From the NCBI GenBank assembly GCA_963377175.1, contig CAUJNA010003288.1:360001-424000 (forward strand): 64,000 nucleotides of DNA. Direction: 5' to 3'. Positions 1 through 13,258 of the stretch are shown here, in pieces. The translations under genes were made by a program, and so were the position numbers. Every line of letters begins with the position of its first letter. The stretch's first letter is position 1. The notes under the pieces were generated by a model that made no database searches, was not told the DNA's origin, and saw only the letters and a program-made list of their open reading frames with translations. Source of the stretch: Effrenium voratum. Its lineage: Eukaryota > Sar > Dinophyceae > Suessiales > Symbiodiniaceae.

Positions 1-280
1 TCCGCATGATACGCTGAAAGCTTGGATGGCGATTTGTTTCTGTGGCCATTTGTTTGGCACCTACCAGCAGTGATGGGGCTGAATTCATGTCATTGGTGCA
101 TGGTGCATTTTAGATCTGGTAAAGGATCAACATCCACACATTGCAGACAGCCCATTCAAATGTTTCATCATCACTAGATCACAAGCCCATGAAACACGTG
201 GCATCATGCTGTATAAGACACTCTCAGGCGCTTCTGCATTGGACCAGGAAACATGTTGGAAGCAGGGCATCCGCAACTTC
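1..280. other. Unassigned sequence
   Basis: No coding signal or repeat is visible here; it leads into the 11-bp-period array. Confidence 0.5.
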
Positions 281-700
281 CCATGAACTCTCCATGAACT
301 TTGTCTGAAGTTTCTATGAACTTTCCAGGAACTTTCCAGGAACTTTCCAGGAGCTTTCCAGGAACTTTCCAGGAACTTTCCAGGAAGTGTCCATGAACTT
401 TCCAGGAACTTTCCATGAACTTTCCATGAAGTTTCCAGAAAGTGTCAGTGAACTTTCCAGGAACTTTTCAGGAAGTTTCCGGGAACCTTCCATGAACTTT
501 CAATGAAGTTTTCAGGAACGTTCCAGGAACTTTCCAGGAAGTTTCCAGGAAATGTCATTGTGTTTTCTTTGCATGTTCCATGCATTTTCTTTGTATTTTC
601 TCTGCAGTTCCTACGCGCTTATTACGCATTTCGTATGCACTTTAGATTTCTATGCATGTCATATGCAATTATCATGCACTTTTGACTGTCTTCCATGCAC
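281..700 (+). repeat. 11-bp-period tandem array, left arm
   Basis: Imperfect head-to-tail copies of an 11-bp unit close to AACTTTCCAGG run from about 281 to 550. They then drift into related TGCATTTTCTT-like units to about 700. Because 33 bp is three units, one frame reads as an 11-residue repeat (ESSWKVPGKLL-like on the - strand). That open frame is a by-product of the period and not evidence of a gene. Confidence 0.85.
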
Positions 701-719
701 TTTCTTTGCATAAACATGC

Positions 720-1150
720 ATAAGAAATGCACCAAACAATCATGAATAATCATAGAACATTCATAGACCATGCATAGAAAATGTATGGACAATGCATAGA
801 GCTGTCGTAGAAAATGCATAGAACATTCATAGAATATGCATAGACAATTCATGGAAGATTCATGGACAGTTGCTGTCAAATTCATGGACAGTTCCTACAT
901 GGAAACTCCATGGAAGGTCTGGCAAAGTCATGGACAGTTTATGGAAACTTCCCTGAAAGTTCGGGGACAGTTCCTGAAAAGTTCCTGGAAAGTTCACGAA
1001 CACTTTCTGGAAACTTCATGGACACTTCAATCCAAGTTCCAAGGAAAGTTCGTTGAAAGTTCCTGGAAACTTCCTGGAAAGTTACTGGAAAGTTCATGGA
1101 ACCCTTATGGAAACTTCATGGACACTTCCTGGAAATGTCGTGGAAAGTTC
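720..1150 (-). repeat. 11-bp-period tandem array, right inverted arm
   Basis: The same 11-bp unit appears in the opposite orientation (CCTGGAAAGTT, ATGGACAGTTC variants), first as AATGCATAGAA-like units and then as GGAAAGTTC units from about 840 to 1,150. Together with the left arm it makes a mirror-ordered palindrome of about 870 bp with its centre near 700-720. Confidence 0.85.
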
Positions 1151-1796
1151 AGACTGAACACGTCAGGACTACATGAGACATATGTAGACATTCAACCAAC
1201 ACTCATCTTACTTGTTAGCTTTTGTTACAGACTAGACTGGGACTGTCTTTTATGTTTGAAATCCAAAAACAATAAGGTGTCAGTATGAGCTACATGAAGT
1301 TATGGAACAAACATCAGTAAACTTTTGATTTTACTATGTTTGCCACGGCGACAAAGTCTGGATGCCGGTTCCCTACGTTGACGGGGTGTGCTACGCAAAT
1401 CTTTATTTGCCTTCAGTTTTGCGCTGATGCGAATAGTTTTTTGGGACTAGTGGGCCACATATTTTCATGTTGCTGAGCCAAACTACGTGCGGAAAAAAAG
1501 AAAGACACATGAGAGCTAGAAAGTTGCGCTTTGCTACATTTAGTAACTACATAACAATTTACGCATTTGTTTAGGTAGTTAGTAAATGAATGTACGTAAA
1601 TGTTGAGTAAGCAAATCCTACCTAAATATTTACGTAAAACCAACATTGTCGTAAATTCTGGCCTTGCTAAAACTAGTAAATCTGCAGACTTAGGGTAAGC
1701 CCCCTCCCTTGTCTGCTCTCCCCGGGCTGCCTAGTTATGCCGTATTTTGCCAGGCCGACGTGTGTTCACGCCGGCCGGCCATAGGGACGTGGTGAC
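1151..1796. other. Unassigned AT-richer sequence
   Basis: No exon-like stretch, splice pair or repeat is recognised. Confidence 0.5.
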
Positions 1797-1900
1797 GCGC
1801 GTGTGAAACGAATTGTGACGCAGTGACACGCAGTGATACGCCTGGACACGCAGTGCGCAGTATTGCGCAGTGACATCCAGGTGACACGCAGTGACATGGT
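1797..1900 (+). repeat. Short GTGACACGCA tandem repeat
   Basis: GTGACACGCA and close variants occur about seven times, spaced 10-15 bp apart. They are followed by a GCGGAAGCTTTGCGG / TTTCGCGAAAG stretch (1,938-1,968) that recurs near 30.7-31.2 kb and 35.9-36.1 kb. Confidence 0.6.
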
Positions 1901-4900
1901 AAAAGTACAACATGCTCGCGGAAGGTGCCCTTCGCACTGCGGAAGCTTTGCGGAAGGTTTCGCGAAAGGGGCCCATATGTCCATTCAAATTCAAGTCGGA
2001 GTAAAATAAACCACTCATTTGAGAATTGCAAACGGCGCATCCTTGACTTGCTTCCCGTAGCCGGCTTCGCTGAGGTTTGCAAGACAAAATTTCAAGCCGC
2101 TTGGCTTCACTGGCCTCATCAGCCGGACATGCTTGATCCGTGATCAGCTCACGTCTGCCGCGCACGAGATTTTGCAAACAAGAAAGAAAGCCAGATCACC
2201 CAAATCAGACATGGCAAGGATGAATAGCTGTTGAACATGCGACATGTGACTGATGGTCGTGCGGGTGGCCCAACACTGCGCACCAAGGGCGATCAATCGA
2301 TCCTGTAACATGCTTGCTGACCATGAGGATTGCTCACTGTAGCAAGTCTGCACCATCACGCAAGATGGACGGAAAATAACTAGCAGCCATCCAATTGAAG
2401 AAGTGTAGCTATGTATCTAAATGTCTAGTAACATATTGCTTTCGTTCTTGGTTTTCGTGCACCTCCTCGGGCAAAAACACTAGTGTTGTGGAGAGCATTT
2501 GGTCTAGGACTCTGACGGTGTTTGTCGCCAACTCTTCCAGATGTCTTTGAGGTATAGCTTGGAGTCCCGTTGACAGTTTCATCGCATTCTCCTCCTCATG
2601 GGGCATGGCAGTGCAGCTCTTCGATGCCAATAAAGGCGGGGGGGACATGCATGGGCTCAGATTTCAGTCTCAAATTTCAACCTCCGGTTGCGGTTGGAAG
2701 ACGCGTTGTATTCATAAACCTTTTGGCAGTCGTCACTGGTTGCCTACACAAATGCAGGACAGACTTGAACGTTGCCAACAATCAAGACCAAGCAACTATG
2801 CGAAAGGTGCATGCGTTTATGTTTGTTTAGTTCTAGGTTTCGAACTCTGGTAGACATCCTTTCGGGCTCTGGGCTTTCAACATGTAGAGCTGTCCAACAA
2901 CATTGTTTACGTCATGGCAATGCCCCGTCATCACATGGATGCTTGCGTTCACAATTGAAAAACATGCGCGAGTCACATATCGGCTGCCGAGTTCCTAGTC
3001 CCTGTTTGCGACTCTCAGCATGTTACCTTGCCACAAGCGGTTGATGGCACGCCCGAGGCACCGGCCACACCGCAGCCCTTGTTCCACCGGTGCAAGCTGA
3101 TTCCCTGTTCGGCTTGGCACTTGTCCCATGAAATGCTACAGTAGCTCATGGAGAGTTGCTTTGCACAAAGGGCATGTTTCTAGAAGATAGCACCCTTTAT
3201 GGTGAATAAAAGATGCAGGCACTTGCAACATGCAACGGCATCCAGCATTCATCAAGACATGTTGTCAACATGACTGCTCAAAGGGGATAACACAATTAAG
3301 TCCTCATGCAGGGAAGAGGAAGCAACATTTAGATAGTGTAGGCACTGCAGTGCAGGCGAACTTGTATGGAAGACTGCGGACTACTGCCCCTTCCACGCCT
3401 TGTCATGGAACTACAACGGCATAAAGGTGGCTGGAGCGTGCCTCGCAAAGAGTTCGCGATTGCTCAGGATTGCAAGCGGATCGGCAGGTACCTAGTTGTT
3501 TTGGCTTTGCTTGGCTAATATCTACAATGCTTGGGAAGACATCATTAATTTGCTGCCAATCAAAGAAATCTGTGCGTTTGTTTGGGCGCGTTTTTGTCTC
3601 TGCATATGCGTATGGTTGATCGCTGGTGTTTTGGCCCACCCCCTGGCCCCATCAGTCCATCTAGCGGTGCTGTTAGTTCCTGTGATTCCGCATTTGGAAT
3701 AATCTTGCCTTCTCTAGTATAATCAGTTCTAGACAGGACCTTTGCTGGAGGCTCTTGATTGCGCACACCCTGATTGAACTCATAGTCATTATTTCACTTG
3801 CATTCACCAAATCAAAGAGGCACGTTCCACAGACTTGATACGTCCCCACGACTGTTTGGTTTTCTCCAAGATCGAAGCTTCAGTGGTGCAGCTGATCATT
3901 AGATGAGTTGTCAAGGGTCATAGGCTGGCCTTGTTTTGCGTCTGCCACTGAGTGGAACACGACCAACGTGATTTGCGGTGGCTGAGGTGCCAGGATGGGC
4001 ATGTCTACGTCTTTGATGGCGAGACAGGTGGAAACCGGACAAACATCGATCTGTATATCAGAGCCTGTGGTGGTCGACTAGAGCTCTTTGCATCATACAA
4101 TATTTGGCAGCAATGAAGAGTTGATTGGGAGTGTAATATTAGCGTAAATAAGTTTATCGAACAATTAACTTAATGCTTTTGTATGCTGGTGATTGACTGT
4201 ATTCGACTCTTGTGTACAAATGCGAAGCATGCTCTTGTGTGCCGCACGTACAGGAAGGCCGGTGCCCCACTGGTGCTCGCTTGTGCGGCGATTGTTCTCA
4301 TTCGAGAGCTTCGTGCCACTGTTCGCTCCATGCTGTTCTGTGAATTTCTGTGAAGTCAGACAGAAGGGCCTATTGCGATGGAATGGCACCGAAAGAACCA
4401 TGCCTTGCCCAGAGGAAATTCTTCGAACACACAAGTACTGCGTTCAAGTTTCAACACTAGCACCCCCAGATGTAATTGTGTTTTCTTGGGATTGCTCACA
4501 CCGCAAACCTACTATTTCAAGGAGTTGTGGCACAGCATTTTTGAAGCTTTGCATGCGTTTTTTTTGTTTTTCGCTTCTTGTAGAAGCCAGTGACCAACCA
4601 TTCGCGCATGTTTTACATCTGGACCTCGGTTCTTTGGAGTTTTTTCCAGCCACAGCGTCCCTGAGCGCCCCTGAGCCCCTGAGCGCCCCTTTTGGGGCCG
4701 ATGGAGGAGTCGCTTCGCCAGGTGAGCTGCATCGAAGCCTGGAGCTTGGAAAGGCGGTGACCTCTCTGAGCTGGTCCGTGGCGTAGGCGCGCGGCCACGC
4801 GCGCCACCCAGGCCAGCCAGCGCCCACAGGGGCTGAAGTATTCCTTATATAATTGGCCGTTTGCCCAGGCACCACCTGCAAAACCAAGGTGTACGCCTCG

Positions 4901-5904
4901 TACAGGGCAGTTTGCTGTCATGCATTTCCTTTTCACAGGCTACTCAGGGTCTCCTGTCCTTGCCTGGACCGTCATTCAGCATGCGCCACTCTGTGTTGAA
5001 CACAAATCATCTTGATAACACATATAGCCACTTTGAATACTCTGCATTCATCGTTCCCAATTCTCAGATATAACTGGTTGCAGGTGAGCAGCTGACCCGC
5101 ATTGGGAAACTGCGGCCAATTGCTAGCAAGCAAAAAGGTCAGTTGCGTACAAAAAGAGCCAGGTGCAATTGACGGTCTTGGCCATTTATCCTGCCCGCAT
5201 GGGCTTGGTAAAGTTTTTTTTCGCGGCATCCACAGTTGTTTGGGACTGGATGTCACCGATCCGAGGAGTATCTCCACAGCCCCTTGCAAATCAGAACTTG
5301 GTGACAACCTTTTGGCCAGAGCCTGGTTGCGAAGCTTTCAAGCGGATGGTGCATGCCCAGTGCATGCTGTTGACTATGATTGGTATACAGTACTTGCATG
5401 TGGTTGGCTTTGGTTCGAAATTCCGGATTTTGTGTTGTTGTGATCTGTTTGTTCTAATTGTGTGCAAATGTTCGAACTTGACTATTATGCAAATTTGACC
5501 TTGCCAGGCGTCATCGAGTTTTGGAGTTCGGGTGTTGACATTGTTGACCAGATTGCGACTTAGTTGAGCCCATTCTTTGTCACTCATACCTGGGTTGGCC
5601 TTGGCCACAACCTGGTCATTGCTGGTTCAGCATTCCAGCATGCACCGGTATTTTAGTCAGCATGACGACTTGAAGCGTTAAGGCCAAACTTTCTCACCCG
5701 ATTCACAGATCACAAGGGGACATTGTGTTCGTCGGGCTAGCGCTTTTTTGCGTGTTGTTTCTGTTCTCTGCGCATCGTGTTGGCTAATGTGGGTACCTTG
5801 GGTACCTGATTAATATAGAGCCCCCACCCAACAACAAGAGAATCAGAAAAGCAAACAAGCAATCGAGAAAACCAGCAAAGCACTGAGGGGGTCAAATCGG
5901 TCTT
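1901..5904. other. Long stretch with no convincing gene
   Basis: No recognisable exon. The only gene-like signal is at 4,701-4,721, where ATG GAG GAG TCG CTT CGC CAG is followed directly by GTGAGC, a good donor. This could be a first coding exon, but seven codons cannot be judged alone and no downstream partner was identified. Confidence 0.4.
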
Positions 5905-6180
5905 TCCCAAGTTAATACTGGCTTAGTATTGGTTAGTGCTGGTTTGGTATTGGTTTAGTATTGCTTTGTGCTGCTTTTGCACTGGGTTCGGATTGGTTAG
6001 CATTGGTTTAGTATTGCTTCGTGCTGCCTTCTTTCTGGCTTAATAGTGGTTTGTATTTGTTTAGTATTGGCTTAGTATTGCTTCCGTTGTCTTCGGTCTT
6101 CTGGTTTTGAATTTGTTTGAGTATTCCTTCGGGCTTGCCCAGTTCTGATTAGAATTGCTTTATAAGTATTGGTTTAGTAG
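5905..6180 (+). repeat. GGTTTAGTATTG imperfect repeat
   Basis: About 15 imperfect copies of a 10-13 bp unit built on (G/T)GTTTAGTATTG, with GCTTTGTGCTG variants, fill the interval. Non-coding. Confidence 0.7.
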
Positions 6181-7417
6181 TTGTTTTTTTTTCCTGGAAA
6201 CCGTTTGCAAAATTGGGTACCCCTTTTCATTTCTAATATTGGTTATTTGGGGCGGCCATGTATTTCCCCCTTTCGAAATTTGTGGGCTGAGCACTTTGTT
6301 AGTTTGGGGGATGGATGTGGTTGCAGAATTTGTTTGGCTACTCAGCAGAATTCTGGACAAGGAGAGAGAAAGGGGAACTACTTTCTGGCGGGGCCGGGGG
6401 ACGATTACACGTTCAATTATTTCTATTATTGAGTATTTGGGGTGGTCCCGTACTGTCCCCTGGATAATTGTCAGCTAAACTATGTTACATAATGGATATA
6501 AATAACAAAATCGGCAGTTTGGGGGATGGATGTTGTTTCCTTTGATGAACCGGGTGCCGCATTACATTTGAAGCTTTCACAATGTGTAATTGCAAGTGCA
6601 AGCTGCCCAACACCAAGCAGTTTTGGCTGTCGCACGTCAAGCATTTTGATCAGGACAGAGGCGATCTGATTGCAAGGCATGGCAACAAAAGGAGTGGCTC
6701 ACTCGCGTGCTGCTATTATAGTGAGCCCCGCAAAGGGTCTTCAGACCCCGTGCGATACGACGTGGGGTATCTCGCGACTTTGCGAGATCTCACCAGTCGG
6801 ACGGGGGAACAGGGTCCTCGCGCACAGGCGCCCTGGTGAAAGGCTAGGGTAGCCCACGCGGTCTGCGCATTGACGCAGTTGCGAGTGGATTTGATGTTTC
6901 GGACAGTTTTTTGAGTGTGCACGATGCACAGACTTCCGTGGAGCAAGCGTATTGTGTTTGTTGTTCTGTTAGCTGTGTGAGTGTGTCAAGCTGTGCATTG
7001 GCAAGGAGTTTTGGCGGATTTGCTTGGGCTCTCGCAAAGAGTTTGCCCAGGAGAGCGGCCCCCAGATATTGCTGGTCCAAGCTTACGCGTGTTGCCAGTG
7101 AACGGGGATGGCTTTGATTTCCGGGTCTGGGCTTTCTGGGGACCGCGGGGTGTTTGGGGCTCCTGGGACAGACATCTCGGAGCTGCTCCCCAGTCCAGGG
7201 TTTCCCGGATCCGCGAAAAGCCGGCGTCATGATGCCAAACAAGATAAGGCGAGGAGAAACGTGAAAGCGCGAATGCAAGCGTTTCAACTCAGGAATGCGA
7301 CGCCCCGGTGATTCGCTTTCGGCCACCACTCAGCTATGTCGGCCAGTTTTGTTGGAGTTGACAATCAACAGTTCTGCATGCAGTGGGGCTTCAACATCCT
7401 TGCGGGAGCTTTTGCAG
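6181..7417. other. Unassigned sequence
   Basis: Several 60-160 codon open frames overlap on both strands, but none shows a recognisable family, motif or exon boundary pattern. Confidence 0.4.
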
Positions 7418-7480
7418 GACTGGCGCGCCTTGCATTTTGCCCAACATCACGATCGGGCAGCCGGGGCCTTGAGAAAATGC
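7418..7480 (+). CDS. Possible DUF4116-like exon (weak)
   Basis: After a TTTGCAG acceptor the frame reads DWRALHFAQHHDRAAGALRK. The Trp-x-Ala-Leu-x-Phe-Ala spacing followed by an Arg-rich helix resembles the core of a DUF4116 repeat (W-ALRFA-x-ELR). It lies upstream of better DUF4116-like exons on the same strand. No good donor marks its end and the match is short, so this may be chance. Confidence 0.3.
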
Positions 7481-9352
7481 TTTCGGCATGAGATATATTC
7501 TTCATTGACAGCACAAAGCCTGGCACCTGCAAGTTGCACGGAAAGTCGCTGAAAGTTCCGCCAATAGTAAGAAACCTTCCTGCAACCCCCAACCGCAGCA
7601 CTTCTGTCAACCCAAGCTTCTGGTGATTTTGCGGGGTCCTTTGACCCAATACTGAAGCAACACTCAACCAACGCCAAACAATCATTCGACCAACACTCGA
7701 CCAATGGTACATCGATGAGACAAGTCAGAAGCCTGATGACTGATGTCAAACGCCCTGAAATTGACCCGGACAGTGCAATTTTGAGCGATGTTTCGGCCCA
7801 GCAAAGGGGCGCCAGTAAGACGAGGACCGCTCCAGAAATTGCCAACCAGTGGACCGAACTGGGCTCCCCTCGTCACAAGAAATGTGAGGGCTGCGGAGGC
7901 TTTATTCAGAACAAGCGACCCTGGTAGTGCGCTTTTTGTGCGTTTTGAGGTTTCCAGTCTTCCCACAGGTCAGCCATGTCAGTTGCACTTGATCCAACAA
8001 AACTACAGAGGAAACATCTTGAAAGACAGACACAACAAAACAACTTGAGGAAAACCAACAAACAAACCACCTCGAGAAAACCCGCCAAAAACAAGAAGAG
8101 ACATTATTTAGAAGCTCTTTGGTACACAACCCATGTGGAAACATGTGATTGTGTTTCTCGATTTTTCCGTGTTTTTTTGTTTTCATTTTTAAATTGGTTT
8201 TTCTGCGTCTATGATGGGTCTACTTGGACACGTGCCAAGACAGAGTCTTCCCAGTTTGAAATTCCTGCTGCCTGCTTAATTGCTTAACTATCCCTATAGA
8301 TCCAATTAGCGGCTTATACATGATGTGCCAAGCATGGTGCTTGTTCCAAAACGCACAACGATGACACATTGAAAAGGTAACAGTTTCGTTCCTTAACCAT
8401 GCATCTGGAGCTGTCACTGTAGACATTTTGACCACAAGCAGTTGCGCATAAAAGGGGTGACTGCTCCACTTGATGGACTTGTGACAATTGATGGCATGCT
8501 CTGCTCCTTCTCTGGCGTGTTCTTGCGCTGCACTGTCTTCTTGCTCGACATTGTCTGCTTGGCCTGTTTGCTCTTTCGCTTCTTTGCCGCGGGCTCTTGC
8601 TGCTGTTTGCTCTTTGCTCTTCTCATTTTAATTTCACGCCTTGCAATTAAAAACTTGCAAACCAATTGAAACGGAACTGGCATGTTGCATTGGTTTTTAG
8701 TGGTAGCTCACTCCTTTTAAGGCGCTTGGCAATGAGAAGAAACACCAAGCTTGTTTTTCCTTGTTGAGTGATTCGAGCTCGGAGTTATGAACACTGTTCT
8801 GCGAGGCAAGCATACAACTGGCTCAAGGTATCAAACCTCAAAATCACAAACGTGCTCCCCCGGTCTCTTATTATTAAGGGGATTAGGGGGTGGGACATTT
8901 GATGTTTCATGTTCCATACGTTTTGGCATCGTTTGGCGGTTAGAGTTCAACTCGTAAAATCTTCGAGTCAGCTGCCATGCTTATTTGAGAAAGGGAGCTT
9001 GAATCTCCTAGCTCATGCTTTGGATGACATCTGCCAGAGGTACAGCAAGCAACTCTCAATACAATCTGGGTCAATGGTGTACCAGTGAGCGAGTACTCCA
9101 CGCCCATATCCATAATTTTGGGGATCCTGCCCGAGAAAGGCCATATGGTAGGCAACACGCGTAATAGGAAGTCAAGTAGCACTATGTAAATTTGAGCATG
9201 AGGATGGCACCATACCAGTAGTTTCACATCCCTTGTTGCATCCCGGATTGGACGCGCCATGTTCCAATCCTTGTAATGCAGCAGTTAAATTGACCCGGAT
9301 GTCAAAAGGGATGTGGGCAAGTTTCGGGAACCCAATGCAATGCTCCTGAGAG
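7481..9352. other. Unassigned sequence
   Basis: No exon or structured repeat recognised. AT-rich low-complexity stretches occur at 7,990-8,210 and 8,570-8,660. Confidence 0.4.
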
Positions 9353-9450
9353 GGTCCTTGCCCGAGATTCTGATGGCAGCCGTGGCGGGCAGCTGGCAGG
9401 CACTAAGCTCCTTGGCCCCAGCGAGTCGCAGTGCTAATTCTGACCCCGGC
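9353..9450 (+). CDS. DUF4116-like repeat exon A
   Basis: The exon sits between a GAG|GG acceptor and a canonical GTGAGA donor at 9,451. Its frame reads PEILMAAVAGSWQALSSLAP and then ASRSANSDPG. This follows the DUF4116 pattern of a helix VVLAAV, a turn with Trp, Ala-Leu, a second helix and an Asp that starts the next unit. It ends in phase 0 and joins the 11,349 exon in register (SDPG followed by VLAGV). DUF4116 is a short repeated domain of unknown function common in dinoflagellates. Family assignment is by eye. Confidence 0.5.
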
Positions 9451-11348
9451 GTGAGATGCTTTGAAGTGGCGCGGTGATTTGGCCTTGTGGCTTCGTGATT
9501 TTGCCGAACATTCTTGAAATAGCAAGATTTCTTGTCTTGTCTGTTGCAGTTCAGTCAGCGCAAAACAGCCTCAGCACCCTCGGTGAGCCGCGCAGACATC
9601 ATTGTGTTGGTGCAACTGGGCCAATGTGCTCACCTTGGGCTTTCTTCACAGTTCAAACAAGGTGGTTTTCGTCCCATTTGCCATGATGCTGACTCAGCAA
9701 ATCATGTACATATTGTCATTCAGCAGATCCGATGTGCAGCTCAGCATGCCAACACAACCTGATGTAGCACCATGCAGTTTCCACGGGGTAAGAGAAGGGA
9801 CACCGTTGACGGATGCGTTTGACGCGTTTGTTGTGTTTGGCGGACAGGGTGAGAATGTATGAACATCTCTGTGGAATCAATGCACGCGATTGCGCCATTG
9901 GGCCCGCAATCTCTTCGGTCCAAAATGTCCAAATGCCGTGTTAGCTATGAACCTTTCAGTTGGCCGGAAGCTATGACCAGCGCATGGGCAGTTCATGTTT
10001 TAACGCCATGGAGATCCAACACCTGCCACAGGGACAAGCACCTGCATGCTTCTAGTGCATGACAGGTTTTTATTTGAGGGGTTTGCAGGCATCATAGCCC
10101 ACAGATTGCACCAATGCAGAAAATTGGTATAGTTTGTCATGTTCTTTTGAATTTTAAAAGTGCCTTCCTTTGATCCTATAAAAGGCGCAGGCACCTTTGT
10201 TGGGCAATCCGTTCTGAGTCGCGTTGATCACAGGCAAGGTGTCGCATTTGTTGAGTCGCAAAGCTGAGCAGCTGTCACAGCATTCGGATCAGAACCAGTT
10301 CTCAGTCTTTGCGGGCCAAGGCCTGGCTACCTCATTGGATGGCGAGCTGGTGGGGAACCCATGGCGAACTGCATCAAAGCTTGACCCTGTTCGCGAATTT
10401 ATCGTGGCCATAGTCTGACATGAATGTTTAATGCATGATGTTTAATATTTCGCACATGTGCTGAAGACTCGGCCTCACAGCCTGCGCGCGCTGCCAGATT
10501 TATCGAGCCTGTGGAGCAATTCCTCCTGATTGGAGATGCACGTGGTCCTTTGCCTTTTAGGGAGTCCGCTGACAGGATGCAAATCAATGCCCATTTTCCC
10601 ACTCACGCAATCCACACTCCTATAGCTCAGCGTCACTATTTCGCAATAGGGGAGTCGTTGGACTGCGGTGTGGCAGCACGTAATGTTTCTGTCTACCAAG
10701 GCAACCCTTTGAGTCAGCAGGGCCAACCATTAGTCAGAGACATGCAGGGGCACCCTTGCACGACCATCCCGCATGAACTCTGTGGAACTTCGTCCCATCT
10801 CGTCCCAAAACAGAGTTCCCGGAACCTGTCCGCTAGACTTGCGTGTAATCTTGCGGAACCCGTTTGGAGACATGTTTGGCTCATTTGGGTTCGCGCAAGG
10901 GCGCGCATGTGTGTGTGTGTATGCGCACCAGCACCCCGCCCCCCAGCACTTCTGTCTCAAACAACAGCAATGGTTTCCTGCGCACACGGCAGGGGCCATG
11001 ACAAGTGGCTGCCTTTTGTACTCAGTAGGGTGTTTTTCCTTTTTTTCCGACGACCAGAGTGCTTGCTGACAAAGATAGCTCATAATGAGTCATTCACGTT
11101 CAAGTGGCACAATGCCATTCATTCCCGTATTTTGAGATCGCCTAGACACTTGCCAGGTGCATCATGCACCAGCGCCAGATATTTGGGTTGGACTTCAGCA
11201 TCAAGTTTTGGAACCCCAACATCAGCAGTATCAAACGACATGACACCATGCAACGTGATGGTAGTCGAGTGCAGTGCTCGTGCCCAAACTGGCGCGGATT
11301 CAATAGACGTCCTTCTTTCGCAAGCGTGGACATGCCGGGCAAGATAAG
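9451..11348 (+). other. Predicted intron (GT-AG) between exons A and B
   Basis: It starts GTGAGA and ends GATAAG. It joins the 9,353 and 11,349 exons in phase 0. Open frames inside it, including one of 278 codons at 10,511-11,347, show no family resemblance. Confidence 0.45.
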
Positions 11349-11417
11349 GTGCTGGCTGGGGTAGCGCAGCTGGGGAGCTTGGATTCTCGGAGTTTGCCAC
11401 GCAAGCTGAACCGAGCC
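11349..11417 (+). CDS. DUF4116-like repeat exon B
   Basis: Opened by AG|G and closed by a GTTGGC donor at 11,418, this 23-codon exon reads VLAGVAQLGSLDSRSLPRKL and then NRA. The VL-x-x-V-x-x-LG-x-L helix-turn and the following RSLPRKL helix fit a DUF4116 unit (VLAAV-QNG-ALRYASEELR). Both ends are in phase 0. With exon A it gives one contiguous repeat across the splice. Confidence 0.5.
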
Positions 11418-11547
11418 GTTGGCTGTTTCCTGTGCAGGGCTGAAATTCCCTGCGCCTAGTAGCATGTTCTAGAATGGCTTAGCCACCACATAAAGGACCA
11501 GTTGCTCAGCGGTTGCCTTCACTGTACGAGTTACAGAATTTGCCGTT

Positions 11548-11754
11548 TGTGTGTGTGTGTGTGTGTTTTTGTTTGTGTGTGTGTTTTGGTCAGTGATGGT
11601 GTTTTTCTGCGTGCGTGTTTGCGTAATGTTGTCTGTGTGTGTGTGTTTGTGTTTGTGTTGCTGTCTGTGTTTGTGACTGTGTGTGTGTAGTGATTGTGTA
11701 GTGTGTGTGTGTGTATGCGGACGCGTGTATGCGGACGCCTGAAACACGGACGCG

Positions 11755-11818
<64 letters not shown>

Positions 11819-11834
11819 TGGGTGGGTGTGTGTG

Positions 11835-11866
<32 letters not shown>

Positions 11867-11895
11867 GGTGTGTGGGTGTGTGGGTGTGCGGGTGT
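11548..11895 (+). repeat. GT-rich microsatellite
   Basis: (GT)n runs broken by TTTGT, GCGT and GGGT variants lead into the TGCG array. Long Val-Cys or His-Thr frames here are artefacts of the repeat. Confidence 0.9.
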
Positions 11896-12155
<260 letters not shown>

Positions 12156-12160
12156 GCAAG

Positions 12161-12756
12161 CGCAAGGACATGTCCGCAACGTTTACCTTTGTAGCAGGGG
12201 GCAGCCGGAGAAGCATGTGGGCGACAACGAAGACTCTTCGACCCCACATGCTTCTCGTGAAACGTACCTGCTTGGAGTTGCTCTTGGGCCCCATCGTGGG
12301 CAGCTGGAGGACTCGCCCCAACTCAAAGGTCCCCTCTTTGCCCCGTTGGTGTGTTTCGTCGAATGGCATGAGGCCAAGCCGAAAACCTCCAAGCGAAGCA
12401 TATAAATAAAGATCTAAATTGCCAGATTCTGCCACATCCGCGCCAAATTTGGCACGTTTGGCACATGCGGTGCACTTCGAGTTTTCGAGTTCAGCTTTTT
12501 ATGATCTAACCATTTCAGAATGCTTTGGCGGCATGACGGTCAGCTCCCAGGAGCAAATCCACCGTTTTTGCTACATGTCACGAGGCCACGAGGCTAAGCC
12601 CAAAGCCTCTTTGCTGCATAACATGATGCTGTGTCAAAACCTCTAAGCCAGGAAGCATCACGTTCCAACGTATACATATGCTTGGCAATCCAGTTTGCCT
12701 GTTTGATGTTTAATGTTTGAACGTTCCCTCAAGCCATTTACGAGCTTGAGCTTCCC
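12161..12756. other. Unassigned sequence with a short duplicated phrase
   Basis: GAGGC(C/T)AAGCC(C/G)AAA followed by CCTC occurs at about 12,370 and again at about 12,588. Otherwise nothing is recognised. Confidence 0.35.
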
Positions 12757-12905
12757 CAGTGTGTGTGTGTGTGTGTGTCTGCGTGTGTGCGGGTGTGTTG
12801 GTATGTGTGTGTGTTGGTGCCTGTGTGTCTGTATTGGCGTTGTGCTGGCGTGTGTGTGTGTGTGTGTTGGCGTGTTGGAGTGTGTATGTGTGCTTGTGCG
12901 TGGAC
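12757..12905 (+). repeat. GT-rich microsatellite
   Basis: (GT)n with GGTGT, GTTGG and GCGT interruptions. Non-coding. Confidence 0.85.
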
Positions 12906-13258
12906 AATGTGTGGTGTATGTGTGCCCTCTTGGTGTGTGATGTTTGTTTCGAAGTGCCTTGCGTCAGGCATTTGTAGACACGTTGCATTCAAACGGAACT
13001 TGGGGTGGGGACTATTGCAATGCTCGATTGAGCCGGAGATGATGCGCATGCGGATATTTATTTGCAGATTTGTTCACATCTCAAGCCAGGACTGGCTCTG
13101 CAAAGAGCTTTCTGAGGGTGGCTTTTGTTTTTGGACAACAATACAACTTAGGATCGCTCAAAGCAAACCAGAAAAGGGCACTCAGGAGAATCCAAGTTGT
13201 TACGCTACAGTAAATTATGTTTCTGGAATACATTTGTTTGATTTGGGTGCTGCTCAAG

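Noticed and set aside
204..1288. Repeat proteins with ESSWKVPGKLL units
   Set aside because: An 11-bp unit read three times gives an 11-residue repeat in any open frame; no start context or codon bias.
4701..4721. Seven-codon start exon followed by GTGAGC
   Set aside because: Attractive signal, but too short to evaluate and no in-phase downstream exon was found.
10511..11347. 278-codon open frame on the + strand
   Set aside because: No recognisable domain and skewed composition. It lies inside the predicted intron between two DUF4116-like exons.
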